From assembly GCA_036417435.1 (NCBI GenBank), contig CM070902.1, forward strand, positions 42,306,600 through 42,370,599: a DNA stretch of 64,000 nt. Reading direction: 5' to 3'. A model generated the notes under the pieces. That model had not been told where the DNA came from. It saw nothing but the letters and a program-made list of their open reading frames with translations, and searched no databases. Both the position numbers and the translations under genes were made by a program. The stretch is from Inia geoffrensis (lineage: Eukaryota > Chordata > Mammalia > Artiodactyla > Iniidae). Shown one piece after another: positions 44,641 through 57,054 of this stretch (position 1 is its first letter; each line of letters begins with the position of its first letter).

Positions 44641-44933
44641 AACCCCACATTTGTTTATTTATTTATTTTTGGCTGTGTTGGGTCTTCGTGTCTGTGCAAG
44701 GGCTTTCTCTAGTTGTGGCAAGCAGGGGCCACTCTTCATCGTGGTGCGCGGGCCTCTCACTATTGTGGCCTCTCTTGTTGTGGAGCACAAGCTCCAGACG
44801 CGCAGGCTCAGTAGTTGTGGATCACAGGCCTAGTTGCTCTGTGGCATGTCGGATCTTCCCAGACCAGGTCTTGAACCCATGTCCCCTGCATTAGCAGGCA
44901 GAGTCTCAACCACTGCACCACCAGGGAAACCCC
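44641..44933 (-). mobile_element. CHR SINE, long copy (293 bp)
   Basis: The plus strand runs from a ttta-rich tail through 'ggctgtgttgggtcttcgtg', 'tagttgtggcaagcaggggc' and 'gtggagcacaagctccagac' to 'ccaccagggaaacccc', the complement of the CHR head. A long imperfect target duplication lies at 44620-44640 and 44934-44952 (both read aag[a/g]tcttatt then ttttaa). It carries an extended body that the 1185-1390 copy lacks, so it is a different, longer CHR subfamily. Frames of 76 and 68 codons inside it are incidental. Confidence 0.93.
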
Positions 44934-44952
44934 AAGGTCTTATTATTTTTAA

Positions 44953-45512
44953 CTGAACTTCTGTGAACATCCACAGAGAAAGCCACACCTCCCCAGCTGA
45001 TTCTGTAAAATTTCTAATATCCAGTAAAGATGGCATTCTGAATCTCTCCCGCCTACTTGATCCTACAGTGGTAAAAAGAAGATAATTTTCTTCCACACTG
45101 ACAATAAATGTGCTTTGTATTTCAAAATTATCTTCACCTTTGTTATTCTTTTGCCTCTAATGAATGGCTGGTTCTGTGTTTCAGCTTTGTCTGCTGCTCT
45201 GGGTTTTGTCTGAGCTCATTTCCTGGGATTCATTCTTTTAATAGAATGTACATTTATGTGTCCAGATCACAAGTATGACTTTAATCTATTTTTTACCCTT
45301 TTTTGGGAACTTCTGAGCTCCCCATATGATAAGTAGTGAACACTGTCACACTAAAACACTTTGTTAATGGGGTTCACATCAGATGTTTAAAACAAGTGGT
45401 GCAGAAAATGGCTCTTATCTACCTAGAATACAGGCAGGTTAGCATATTATATTGGGGTAGAAATGTGTTAGCTTTGGAGCTAGAAAAACTTGTCATACAA
45501 TTCTTGATTTGT
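44953..45512. other. Unassigned noncoding stretch
   Basis: Unique-looking sequence with no recognised repeat. Confidence 0.4.
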
Positions 45513-45590
45513 CCTCCCTCCCTCCCTCCCTCCCTTCCTTCCTTCCTTCCTTCCTTCCTTCCTTCTTTCCTTCTTTCCTTCCTTTCTTCA
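45513..45590. repeat. (CCCT)n to (CCTT)n microsatellite
   Basis: A pyrimidine tract that shifts from cctc units (45513-45534) to cctt units (45535-45570) and then ctttc variants. It ends directly at an L2 fragment. Confidence 0.97.
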
Positions 45591-45591
45591 G

Positions 45592-45765
45592 TAAAGGTTT
45601 ATCAGAATCCTGTTACATGCCAGGTGCTGTCATAGGCACTGTAAATACAGCAGGAAACAAAAGAGACAAAAATCCCTGCTTTCATGAAACATATTCTGAT
45701 TCAGAGATAGAAAACAACCAAGCAAGCAAACAAACAAACAAATAAATATGTTTTCTGTGTATAAT
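45592..45765 (-). mobile_element. L2 LINE 3' end fragment
   Basis: 'catgccaggtgctgtcatag', 'gcactgtaaatacagcagga', 'gacaaaaatccctgctttca' and 'caagcaaacaaacaaacaaa' follow the L2 3' end on its complement. The CCTT repeat grew at the site where the L2 terminal repeat would be expected. Confidence 0.68.
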
Positions 45766-45819
45766 ATGTGCCAGCTAAATGGTGACATTGAGGTGTATCA
45801 TCATAATACAGTCTGATAT

Positions 45820-45905
45820 CTCTCTAACATTGATACTATTATTTTCCCCAGTGTACAGATGAGGAGGAAATAGAGTACCCAAAGATTGTAACATGGATGA
45901 GACAA
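45820..45905 (-). mobile_element. MIR core fragment
   Basis: 'tactattattttccccagtg' and 'tacagatgaggaggaaatag' fit the MIR core on the complement. Confidence 0.45.
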
Positions 45906-46634
45906 TTATTTCCTTCAGAATGCCAAGGTGTCAGCAGCTCCGTGAGAAGGCTACATTTCAGCTTGGTCCTGAAGGGTGGTAAAGAGACATCCATGTAGCT
46001 CTTGGGGAAGGGGGCAAAGACAGAGAAAAATCAGCTGACTGGATTCCAGAAAGAGCAAAATGTCGCTGTGGTTAATGAGGAAAAAAATTTCAGGAGAAGG
46101 TTAGAACATTAATGGGGAGCCCAATCCAATAGAAAAGTGCTCAGTAAGTGTAAGTTCTTTCTTTTTTTTGGAGAAAAAAAAGAAGAAAAACAAAGAAAAT
46201 AACCAAACAAACAAAGAAGCAAACAAAAAAACACTATGGTTTAGAGTACTAGTCTCTGGTCCTAAGGTGAATGTTCTTCCCTTTATGCAATACTGTCCTC
46301 CATCCCCATCTGGATGATTCCAGTCTATGGAGGAAGTTGAGATGCTAAGGTAAGAAAATGGTCTTAGGCAGCTTGTATTTCTGTGATAGGGGGTGGTTAG
46401 CCTCCACTCACATTGCTCTGCCCTGCATTCTTGGCCATGGTCAGCCCAGTGTATGATGTGAATCATATTAAAAGATAAGAGGCTAAACCATTGAGAATAG
46501 TGCAGGAGAGGGGAAGTCTCTTTTTCCTGTCCCTAGCACCTAGTTCTTCTATACTAATCACCATAGAAAATGTTATAGACATAAGAATTATAGAAACATA
46601 GAACATTTTAAAATTTATATTTTCTATATATTTC
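45906..46634. other. Unassigned noncoding stretch
   Basis: Contains an A-rich patch at 46172-46232 with aaac repeats. The 121-codon complement frame at 46101-46466 runs through that patch and has no recognisable domain. Confidence 0.4.
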
Positions 46635-47055
46635 TTTTTAAACTCAGGTTTATTGAGGTATAATTGACATGTAAAATTGTAAGATATTTAAAGTGTACAT
46701 TGTGGTGATTTGATATACATATACATCGTGAAAGGATCCTCCCACCACATCTAGTTAATTAACACATCCATTACATCACATTTTTATTTTATTTTGGGGG
46801 GAGGTGAGAACATTTTAAGTTTTACTCTCTTGGCAAATTTCAAATATACAGTACAGTGTTATCAACTACATTCACCTTGTTTCATATTAGATTCTCAGAT
46901 CTTATTCATTTTACAGATGAAAGTTTATACCCTTTTACCAACCTCTTGCTAGATCCCCCACCTCCAGCCCCTGGCAACAACATTTTTACTCTGTTTCTAT
47001 GAGTTGGATTTTTTAGGTCTTATGTATAAGTAATACCATGCAGTATATGAATTTC
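46635..47055 (-). mobile_element. Old L1 3' UTR (L1MA-like)
   Basis: 'ggtttattgaggtataattg' at 46648, 'catctagttaattaacacat', 'cagtgttatcaactacattc', 'ctagatcccccacctccag' and 'ctgtttctatgagttggatt' match an old L1M 3' UTR on the complement. It is a different and older lineage than L1-A to L1-D. Confidence 0.82.
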
Positions 47056-48639
47056 TTAGCTTTATAGTCTATGTTCATTCAGAGAAATCTAAAAATTAGC
47101 AAACATTTTAAAAAATTCTCTCACATCTTGATGGCTAGCATTCTAGGATCACTATTGTTTATTGATGATATTGAAATTATTAATCCATTGGGAAATAACC
47201 ACAGAAAAATTATGATCAAAATATTATTATCATTTCTAGGACACTTGTGTGTGATCATGTGACTTAATTTGTGGACAGAATCACATTTTCTAATTTTTTA
47301 CCCAAAATTTATTTGGGACACCCCACTTAAGCATGGTCTCTGCTAGCTCTAATAATTACAGTCTCACACAATTGATCTCAGGTAGCAAAAAGTGTAGAGA
47401 AGGAGGTCCCGGTTCCTACCCTGGAACATGGTGCAGAACCAGAAGTAAATTCATCAAGCCTCAGGAAACTCCATCTCCCCAATTTCACCAACCAGATAAC
47501 TCATCTGGGAGTGGAAAGAAGAGTAGTCATTATTTTACTAATATTTCCAAAATGGTAAGTACTCTTATTTTATGACCAAATAATAGTAAAAGGAAAGGTG
47601 AAAAATAATTTCTTATAGAGTGATATTTTAGGATCTAAATTTTCATAATTGTATGTGTGAATGTGTGTGTGTTCATTTTTTAGTTCTTCATACATTTCTT
47701 CCGATTTCAGTAAATACATCTCTATATAATATATGAATATACATGCATATGTAAACATATGTAGATATCTAATGGGTATGTGCTTAGAATATTAAAATAT
47801 AAAAGGACTTAAAGTCATCTAGTTCAATATTACTTAAGCAATATTTGAATTTGCTTAGAAACCTCTGTATCCTGAGAAGCAAGCATAGGTCTCTGTCTCT
47901 TTCAGTGAAACTTTAGTAGTTCTGACCTTTCATTCCTCCTTAAAACTTGTTGAAACCTTTTGCCTTGTCATTTAAATATACTGGCCTCGATGTTTTTCTT
48001 TGGCCTTGACACAACAGGTACCTTCCCATAAGACTATCTATCAGATTTTGAAAACAAAACAAACAAAATTACTACTAAAATCTTGTCTTATCAAGGAACA
48101 TATTCCCAGTTTCTTCAACATAATTCTTGCTAAGAACAATCAATTAATATCCACTCTTTTGATGTCCATAAGGGAAAAGAAGAATACAACAGAGGACCCT
48201 TCAATTAAGTAATAACCACATCCTCTCTCTCCCAGAGAAAAGGGTTAAGTTGTCACAGAAAGCAATTTCTTATTGTCGTTTCACAATCCAACCTCCTTGT
48301 AATGAGTTCTCATTCATGGCATAAAAATATCTCTTTTGGACAATTTATTTTATTGAGTGTAGAAATTAAATTAAATGTACTCAATAATGTCATTGGTAGT
48401 AAGGATATTTCTCACACTCAATTTGTATAGACCTGGGACAGAATGTGCATGAGTTTATGACAAATGGAGGTAAGGGGCAACATCAATGTCCAAACCCCCA
48501 AACTGGGTGATAATTTATCTTGTGAATGATGTGATAAGCAAATTAATTTGGATCAGGCATGGAATCCAGCCTTGAGTTGTACAACTCTACTTATGTGGGA
48601 CACAGGCAAATTAGAGCTGGTTCAGAGAAAATCAAGTGG
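47056..48639. other. Unassigned noncoding stretch
   Basis: AT-rich unique-looking sequence. Frames at 47071-47262, 47333-47575 and 48000-48212 are short and without known domains. Confidence 0.45.
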
Positions 48640-48755
48640 GATTTCAAACAGCTCTGAATTCAGGGGCTCTGTCTGTCTGGTTCAGTGTTGTGTCCTTCAT
48701 GTCTATCATATTTTCCAACACATAGCAGGCACAAAATAAATAAAAGCCAGTAAAT
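48640..48755 (+). mobile_element. L2 LINE 3' end fragment
   Basis: 'gttgtgtccttcatgtctat', 'ttccaacacatagcaggcac' and 'aaaataaataaaagccagta' fit an L2 3' end on the plus strand. Confidence 0.55.
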
Positions 48756-49204
48756 GAAAGGCACTTGAAGTCTTTTTATGTGGGAAGAATGAAATGTATT
48801 AAGAAAGTTGTCATTTTGTTTTAACATCTTTATTGGAGTATAATTGCTTAACAATGGTGTGTTAGTTTCTGCCTTATAAGAGTAAAACAGCTTTACTTAT
48901 ACATATATCCCCATATCTCTTCCCTCTGGCATCTTCCTCCCTCCCACCCTCCCTATCCACCCCTCTAGGTGGTCACAAAGCACCGAGCTGATCTGCCTAT
49001 GCTATGCGGCTGCTTCCCACTAGCTATCTATTTTATGTTTGGAAGTGTATATGTGTCCATGCCACCCTCTCATTTTGTCACATCTTACCCTTCAGCCTCC
49101 CCATATCCTCAAGTGCATTATCAAGTTGATCTGCATCTTTATTCCCGTCTTGCCCCTACGTTCTTCTGGTGATACTTTTTCCCTTTTTTTTTTTTTTTTT
49201 TACG

Positions 49205-52200
49205 TTCCATAAATATGTGTTGCCATACGGTATTTGTTTTTCTCTTTCTGAATTACTTCACTCTGTATGACAGTCACTAGGTCCATCCACCTCACTACAA
49301 ATAACTCAGTTTCATTCCTTTTTATGGCTGAGCAATATTCCATTGTATATATGTGCCACACCTTCTTTATCCATTCATCTGTCTATGGACATTTAGGTTG
49401 CTTCCACGTCCTGGTTATTGTAAATAAAGCTGCATGAATATTTTGGCACATGGCTCTTTTTCAATTATGGTTTCCTCAGGGTATATGCCCAGTAGTGGGA
49501 TTGCTGGGTCATATGGTAGTTCTATTTTTAGTTGTTTTAAGGAAACTCCATACTGTTCTCTATAGTGGCTGTATGAATTTACATTCCCACCAAGAGTGCG
49601 AGACGGATCCATTTTCTCCACACCCTCCCCAGCATTTATTGTTTTTAGATTTTTTGATGATGGCCATTCTGACTAGTGTGAGATGATATCACATTGTAGT
49701 TTTGATTTGCATTTCTCTAATGATTAATGATGGTGAGCATTCTTTCATGTGTTTGTTGGCTATCTGTATATCTTCTTTAGAGAAATGTCTATTTAGGTCT
49801 TCTACCCATTTTCGGATAGGGTTGTTTGTTTTTATGATATTGAGCTGCATGAGCTACTCGTAAATTTTGGAGTTTAATCCTTTGACAGCTATTCCATTTG
49901 CAAATATTTTCTCCCATTATGAGTGTTGTCTTTCAGCCTGGTTTATAGTTTCCTTTGCTGTGCAAAAGCTTTGAAGTTTCAGTAGGTCCCATTTGTTTAT
50001 TTTTATTTCCATTTCTCTAGGAGGTGAGTCAAAAATGATCTTGCTGTGATTTATGTCATAGAGTGTTCTGCCTATGCTTTCCTCTGAGAGTTTTATAGTA
50101 TCTGGCTTTACATTTAGATCTTTAATCCATTTTGAGATTATTTTTGTGTATGGTGTTAGGGAGTGTTCTAATTTCATTCTTTTACATGTAGCTGTCCAGT
50201 TTTCCCAGCACCACTTATTGAAGAGGCTGCCTTCTCCACTGTATATTCTTGCCTCCTTTATCAAAGATAAGGTGGCCATATGCATGTTGGTTTATCTGTG
50301 GGCTTTCTCTCCTGTTCCATTGATCTATATTTCTGTTTTTGTTCCAGTACCATACTGTCTTGATTGTTGTAGATTTGTAGTATAGTCTGAAGTCAAGGAG
50401 CCTAATACCTCCAGCTCCATTTTTCTTTGTCAAGATTGTTCTGGCTATTTAGGCTCTTTTGCGTTTCCATACAAATTGTGAAATTTTATGTTCTACTTCT
50501 ATGAAAAAATGTCAGTGCTAGTTTGATAGGGATTGCCTTGAGTCTGGAGATTGCTTTGGGTAGTAGAGTCATTTTCACAATGTTGAATGTTCCACTCCAA
50601 GAACATGGTATATCTCTCCATCTATTTATATCATCATTAATTTCTTTCATCAGTGTCTTATAATTTTCTACATAAAGGTCTTCTGTCTTCTTAGGTAGGT
50701 TTATTCCTAGATATTTTATTATTTTTGTTGCAATGGTAAATGGGAGTGTTTTCTTATTTCATTTTCAGATTTTTCATCATTAATGTATAGGAATGCAAGA
50801 TATTTCTGTGCATTAATTTTGTATCCTGCTAGTTTACCATATTCATTGATTAACTCTAGTAGTTTTCTGGTAGCATCTTTAGGATTATCTATGTATAGTA
50901 CCATGTCATCTGCAAACAGTGACAGCTTTACTTCTTCTTTTCCAATTTGGATTATTTTATTTCTATTTCTTCTCTGATTGCTGTGGCTAAAACTTTCAAA
51001 ACTATGTTGAATAATAGTGGTGAGAGTGGACAATCTTGTCTTATTCCTGATCTTAGTGGAAATTGTTTCAATTTTTCACCATTGAGGATGATGTTGCCTG
51101 TGGCTTTGTCATATATGGCCTTTATTATGTTGAGAAATGTTTCCTCTATTCCTACTTTCAGGAGGGTTTTTATCATAAATCAGTGTTGAATTTTGTCAAA
51201 AGCTTTCTCTGCATCTATTGAGATTATCATATGGTTTCTCTCCTTCAATTTGTTAAAATGGTGTATCACATTGATTGATTTGCGTATATTGAAGAATCCT
51301 TGCATTCCTCGCATAAACCCCACTTGAACATAGTGTATGATCCTTTAAATGAGCTGTTGGATTCTCTTTGCTAGTATTTTGTTGAGGATTTTTACATCTA
51401 TGTTCATCAGTGATATTGGCCTGTAGTTTTCTTTCTTTGTGACATCTTTGTCTGGTTTTGGCATCAGAGTGAGGGTGGCCTCGTAGAATGAGTTTGGCAG
51501 TGTTCCTCCCTCTGCTATATTTTGGAAGAGTTTGAGAAGGATAGGTGTTAGCTCTTCTCTAAATGTTTGATAGAATTCATCTGTGAAACCATCTGGTCCT
51601 GGGTTTTTATTTGATTACAGCTTCAATTTCAGTGTTTGTGATTGGTCTGTTCATATTTTCTATTTCTTCCTGGTTCAGTCTTGGAAGGTTGTGCATTTCT
51701 AAGAGTTTGTCCATTTCTTTCAGGTTGTCCATTTTATTGGCATGTAGGTGCTTGTAGTAATCCCTCATGATCCTTTGTATTTCTGCAGTGTCAGTTGTTA
51801 CTTCTCCTTTTTCCTTTCTAATTCTATTGATTTGAGTCTTCTTCCTTTTTTTCTTGATAAGTCTGTCTAATGGTTTATCAATTTTATCTTCTCAAAGAAC
51901 CAGCTTTTAATTTTATTGATCTTTGCTATCACTTCTTTCATTTTTTTTCATTTATTTCTGATCTGATCTTTATGATTTCTTTCCTTCTGCTAACTTTGGG
52001 TTTTCTTTTGTTCTTCTTTCTCTAATTGCTTTAGGTATAAGGTTACTTTGTTTATTTGAGACGTTTCTTGTTTCTTAAGGTAGGCTTGTATACCTATAAA
52101 CTTCCCTTTTAGAACTGCTTTTGCTTCATCCCATAGGTTCTAGGTCATTGTGTTTTCATTGTCATTTGTTTCTAGCTGTTTTTTTTTTTTTTCCTCTTTG

Positions 52201-52994
52201 ATTTTTTTAAGTGATCTCTTGGTTATTAAGTAGTGTGTTGTTTAGGCTTCGTATGTTTGTATTTCTTACAGATTTTTTCCAGTAATTGATATCTAGTCTC
52301 ATAGTGCTGTGTTCAGAAACAATACTGGATATGATTTCAGTTTTCTTAAATTTACCATGGCTTGCTTTGTGACCCGAGATATGATCTATCCAGAAGAATG
52401 TGCCATGAGCACTTGAGAAGAATATGTATTCTGTTGTTTTTGGATGGAATGTCCTATAAATATCAATTAAGCCCATCTTGTTTAATGTATCATTTAAAGC
52501 TTGTGTTTCCTTATTTATATTCATTTTGGATGATTTGTCCATCGGTGAAAGTGGGGTGTTAAAGTCCCCTACTCTGATTGTGTTACTGTCAATTTCCCTT
52601 TTATGGCTGTTAGTATTTGCCTTATGTATTGAGGCACTCCTATGTTGAGTGCATAAATATTTACACTTGTTATATCTTCTTCTTGGATTGATCCCTTGAT
52701 CATTATGTACTGCCCTTCTTTGTCTCTTGTAAAGATCTTTGTTTTAAAGTCTATTTTGTCTGATATGAGAATTGCTACTCCAATTTTCTTTTGATTTCCA
52801 TTTGCATGGAATATCTTTTTCCATCTCCTCACTTTCAGTCTGTATGTGTCTCTAGGTCTGAAGTGGGTCTCTTGTAGACAGCATAGATACGGGTCTTGTT
52901 TTTGTACCCATTCATCCAGTGTATGTCTTTTAGTTGGAGAATTTAATCCATTTACATTTAAGATAATTATCAATATGTATGTTCCTGTTACCAT
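49205..52994 (-). pseudogene. L1-D ORF2 (endonuclease and reverse transcriptase, broken)
   Basis: The N-terminal piece 52994-52569 (141 codons, MVTGTYILIIILNVNGLNSP...) is the best-kept endonuclease start in the window and retains LQETHFRPRDT. The next piece, 52542-52207, ends the endonuclease, but the catalytic SDH triplet reads SEH (glutamate codon at 52314-52312). Reverse transcriptase: the stretch upstream of the active site lies in 51176-50952, and FADD is intact at 50916-50905. C-terminal pieces lie at 50285-49917 and 49621-49415. Pieces are in different frames and split by stops. The full span equals about 1263 codons, near normal. No active protein is expected. Confidence 0.95.
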
Positions 52995-53017
52995 ATTCTT
53001 AATTGTTTTGGGTTTAT

Positions 53018-53938
53018 TATTGTAGGTCTTTTCCTTCTCTTGTGTTTCCTGCCTATAGAAGTTCCTTTAGCATTTTCTGTAAAGCTGGTTCGGTGGTGCT
53101 GAATTCTCTTAACTTGCTTCTCTGTAAAGCTTTTAATTTCTCCATCAAATCTGAATGAGATCCCTGTCCAGTGGAGTAATCTTTGTTGTAGGGTTTTATC
53201 TTTCATCACTTTAAATATGTCCTGCCACTCCCTTCTGGCTTGCAGAGTTTCAGCTGAAAGATCAACTGTTAAGCTTATGGGGATTCCCTTATGTGTTACT
53301 TGTTTTTCCCTTGCTGCTTTTAATATTTTTTCTTTGTATTTAATTTTTGATAGTTTGTTTAATATGTTTCTTGGCGTGTTTCTCCTTGGATGTTTTTCTG
53401 TATGGGACTCTCTGTGCTTCCTGGACTTGACTAACTATTTCCTTTCCCATATTAGAGAAGTTTTCAACTATAATTTTTTTCAAATATTTTCTCAGTCCTT
53501 TCTTTTTCTCTTCTTCTGGGACCCCTATATTTGAAATGTTGGTGTGTTTAATGTTGTCCCAGACATATCTGAGACTGTCCTCAATTATTTTCATCCTTTT
53601 TTCTTTGTTCTGCTGTGAGTAGTTATTTCCATTATTTTATCTTCCTGGTCATTTATCCAGTCTTCTGCCTCAGTTATTATGCTATTGATCCCTTCTCGAG
53701 AATTTTTAATTTCATTTATTGTGTTGTCCATCTCTGTTTGTTTGCTCTTTAGTTCTTCTAGGTCCTTGTTAAAAGTTTTTTTGCATTTTCTGCATTCCAT
53801 TTACAAGATTTTGGATCATCTTTACTATCATTATTCTGAATTCTTTTTCAGGGAGATTGCCTATTTCCTCTTCATTTGTTAGTCTCGCGGGATTTTGCCT
53901 TGCTCCTTCACCTGCAGTGTGTTTCTCTGTCTTCTCAT
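53018..53938 (-). pseudogene. L1-D ORF1 (broken)
   Basis: The ATG is at 53938-53936; the first residues read MRRQRNTLQVKEQGKIPRD, then TAA at 53881-53879 (codon 20). Remnants further on are 53800-53591 (FNKDLEELKSKQTEMDNTIN, the coiled-coil part), 53594-53340 and 53209-52988 (LLHWTGISFRFDGEIKSFT, the C-terminal domain). It is the counterpart of the L1-B ORF1, but the disabling stop is different, so the two decayed separately. Confidence 0.87.
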
Positions 53939-55891
53939 TTTGCTTAACCTACTGTGTTTGGGGTTTCCTTTTTGCAGGCTGCAGGTTTGTAGTTTCCATT
54001 GTTTTTGGTGTCTGTCCCCAGTGGTTAAGTGTGGTTCAGTGTGTTGTGTAGGCATCCTGGTGGAGGGGACTAGTACCTGTGTTCCAGTGGATGAGCCTGA
54101 ATCTTGTCTTTCTGCTGGGCAGGTCGATGTCTGGTGGTGTGTTTTGGGGTGTCTGTGGCCTTTTTATAATTTAAGCAGCCTCTCTGCTAATGCATTAGGT
54201 TGTCTTCCTGTCTTGCTAGTTGTTTGGAATAGGGTGTACTGCACTGTATTTTGCTGGTCATTGGATGGAGCTGGGTCTTGGCGTTGAGATGGAGATCTCT
54301 GGGAGATTTTCACCATTTGATATTATGTGAAGCTGCGAGGTCTCTTCTGGACCAGTGTCCTGAACTTGGCTGTCTTACCTCAGTGGCACAGCCCTGACTC
54401 CTGGCTTGAGCACCAAGAGCCTGTCCTCCATATGGCTGAGAATAAAAGGGAGAAAAAAAAGAAAGAAAGAAAGGGGAAGATAAAATAAAATAAAGTAACA
54501 TAAAATAATTAAAATAAAAAATAAAAATTATTAGGAAAAATATTAAAAAAAAAAAAGAATTGACAGGCAGAACCTTAGGACAAATGGTAAAAGCAAAGCT
54601 ATACAGACAGAATCACACACAGAAGCATACACACTCACAAAAAGAGAAAAAAGGAAAAAAATATATATATTTTGTTGCTCCCAAAGTCCACCTCCTCAGT
54701 TTGGGTTGATTCATTATCCATTCAGGTATTCCACAGATGCAGCGTACATCAAGTTGATTGTGGAGATTTAATCCACTGCTCCTGAGGCTGCTGGGAGAGA
54801 TTTCCCTTTCTCTTCTTTCTTCACACAGCTCCTGGGGTTCAGCTTTGTATTTGCACTCGGCTCTGCATGTAGGTCTCCTGAGGGCATCTGTTCTTTGCTC
54901 AGAAAGGATGGGGTTAAAGGAGCAGATGATTCAGGGGCTCTGGCTCACAAAGGCAGGGGCGGGGGAGGAGGAGGGATGCGGGGCGAGCCTGCAGCAGCAG
55001 AGGCCAGCATGACATTGCAGCAGCCTGAGGTGCGCCATGAGTTCTCCGGGGGAATTTGTCCCTGTATCACGGGACCCTGTTAGTGATGTGCTCCACAGGC
55101 TCCCAGGAGGGGATGTGTGGATAGTGACCTGTGCTTGCACACAGGCTTCTTGGTGGCTGTAGCAGCAGCCTTAGCATCTCATGCCCGTCTCTGGGGTCCG
55201 TGCTGATAGCCACAGCTGGCGCCCATCTCTGGAACTCCTTTAAGCGGCGCTCTTAATCCCCTCTCCTTGCCCACCAGGAAACAAAGAGGCAAGAAAAAGT
55301 CTCTTGTTACTTTGTCAGCTCCAGACTTTATCCCGGACTCCCTCCCAGCTAGCTGTGGAGCGCTAGCCCCCTTCAGGCTGTGTTCACACCGCCAACCCCA
55401 CTCCTCTCCCTGGGATCCGACCGAAGCCCGAGCCTCAGCTCCCAGCCCCTGCCCGCCCCAGAGGGTGAGCAGACAAGCCTCTCGGGCTGGTTAGTGCTGG
55501 TTGGCACCGATCCTCTGTGTGGGAATCTCTCCACTTTGCTCTCCACACTCCTGTTGCTGTGCTCTCCTCCGTGGCTCCAAAGCTCCCCGCTCCGCCACCC
55601 ACAGTCTCCGCCCACAAAGGGGCTTTCTAGTGTGTCGAAACCTTTCCTCCTTCACAGCTCCCTCCCACTGGTGCAGGTCCCGTCCCTATACTTTTGTCTC
55701 TGTTTATTGTTTTTTCTTTTGCCCTACCCAGGTATGTGGGGAGTTTCTTGTCTTTTGTGAGGTCTGAGGTCTTCTGCCAGCATTCATAGGTGTTCTGTAG
55801 GAGTTGTTACACCTGTAGATGCATTTCTGACGTATTTGTGGGGAGGAAGGCGATCTCTGCGTCTTACTCTTCAGCCATCTTGTAGCTCCTC
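53939..55891 (-). promoter_or_regulatory. L1-D 5' UTR (expected internal promoter)
   Basis: About 1.95 kb, GC-richer than the surroundings, with the highest local GC of the window around 54950-55620. It aligns by eye with L1-B 7842-9847 in inverted order. Several overlapping short frames here (for example 55380-55760 on the plus strand) reflect GC content and have no known domain. Promoter function is inferred from the L1 family. Confidence 0.65.
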
Positions 55892-55903
55892 AAGAAAATT
55901 ATC

Positions 55904-56215
55904 TTTGGTAGGAGAAGATTCAGAGAGAACATGGTAATGACCTTTAAATGACCAAAGTACTGTCCTTTGGAAAAGGGTTTTTTTATTTTAGTCGGAGCTC
56001 AAGAAATGTTTTAAAACTCTGTGGTTGGTGAAATATATACACATACATTTTACATAAATTAAATATATTGAATTAAATATATTTATATTTAATTCAAATA
56101 TATAAATGTATCTGTATACACACATATATTTATTTATTTATAATGTCATATGTATTTTGCCAACTGTAGTATTTGTTATTTGAAATTCAAATTACACTTG
56201 ACAATTCAAATTCCA
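55904..56215. other. AT-rich unassigned stretch
   Basis: Unique-looking, rich in tatatt and aaatat words around 56030-56130. Confidence 0.4.
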
Positions 56216-56219
56216 TTCA

Positions 56220-56220
56220 A

Positions 56221-56253
<33 letters not shown>

Positions 56254-56282
56254 CACACACATTACACACATGCACACATTTA
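56220..56282. repeat. (AT)n microsatellite with CA patches
   Basis: About 13 AT units at 56220-56247, then acacacac and cacaca patches. Confidence 0.97.
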
Positions 56283-56544
56283 TATAGATTTGAATGAGTG
56301 TTATTTGCCCTCTAAAAGTAATGAAGTGTGTAGTAGACTTGGTCTGATTGATTTTAATGAGTGGAACCAGGGCCAATGAGTAGAAGCTACAGAAAATGTG
56401 ATGTTGACTGCATGAAAAAAAAACTTTACCATTTCTCCATAACTTTTTTCTGCTTGTCTAGAAAACTCATGGTCATCCTCTTTTCTCAAACTAACCATCA
56501 CTCATCAGTTTGTATGGAAAAGAGCTACTTCCCCTTTAAGAATT

Positions 56545-56650
56545 AATTTAACAGTCACCTCTTCTGCAAAGCCTTCCCTGACTTTTCGGACAGATGGCCA
56601 AGATCCCACTGTACTTTACATGCTTCTTCCAAAATACACCATTTTGTGTC
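56545..56650 (+). mobile_element. L2 LINE fragment
   Basis: 'acctcttctgcaaagccttc', 'cctgacttttcggacagatg' and 'cactgtactttacatgcttc' follow L2 order on the plus strand. Confidence 0.58.
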
Positions 56651-57054
56651 ACAACTGTTGGCAAGGTTTCCTCAGACCTAGCCTTGGCAGTCACACATGG
56701 CCACATTGATGTGTGACCTGCGTTCTACTGCTCAAAAACTAGTCACAGGGCTAGTTGGATTCTAGGGGAGAGAGCCACATATGGGTGTGACTACTGAGAG
56801 GCATAAATCACTGGAAGGTCCTCTGTGGAGAGAAGTTACTACAGTTTCATCATCTGTAATTGAGGGAATTGTATGAGATGGTCTGATATTATTTTTTCTT
56901 GCTCTAATAATTGTCTTGTTTAAATCATTTATAGGATCATGAAACCTTTTACTTTTATTCATAGCTTTATTTGATCTTATAAAAATGATCTGCCCTTTCC
57001 CCATCTTAGTCAAAGAAAATACCTAGTGCAGAAGTGAGTTAACATATTTTGTAA
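56651..57054. other. Unassigned noncoding stretch
   Basis: No recognised repeat. The 83-codon complement frame at 56762-57013 shows no domain. Confidence 0.4.

Larger units (their letters stand above)
48813..55891 (-). mobile_element. L1-D: near full-length L1 retrotransposon on the minus strand
   Basis: About 7.1 kb, collinear with L1-B in inverted orientation. The 5' end at 55891 reads gaggagctacaagatggctg on the complement. The 3' end holds an AATAAA (complement of tttatt at 48829-48834). A target duplication with two mismatches flanks it: aagaaagttgtc at 48801-48812 and aagaaaattatc at 55892-55903. ORF1 stops at codon 20 and ORF2 has several frame changes. A T run at 49187-49201 marks the A-rich start of the 3' UTR. 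Confidence 0.97.

Noticed and set aside
46101..46466. 121-codon open frame on the minus strand
   Set aside because: Contains a low-complexity phenylalanine/lysine stretch from an A-rich tract; no domain.
53895..54287. 130-codon open frame on the plus strand
   Set aside because: Antisense to the L1-D 5' UTR and ORF1 start; cysteine- and leucine-rich from composition only.
55380..55760. 126-codon open frame on the plus strand
   Set aside because: Antisense to the GC-rich L1-D 5' UTR; no domain and no matching intact frame in L1-B.
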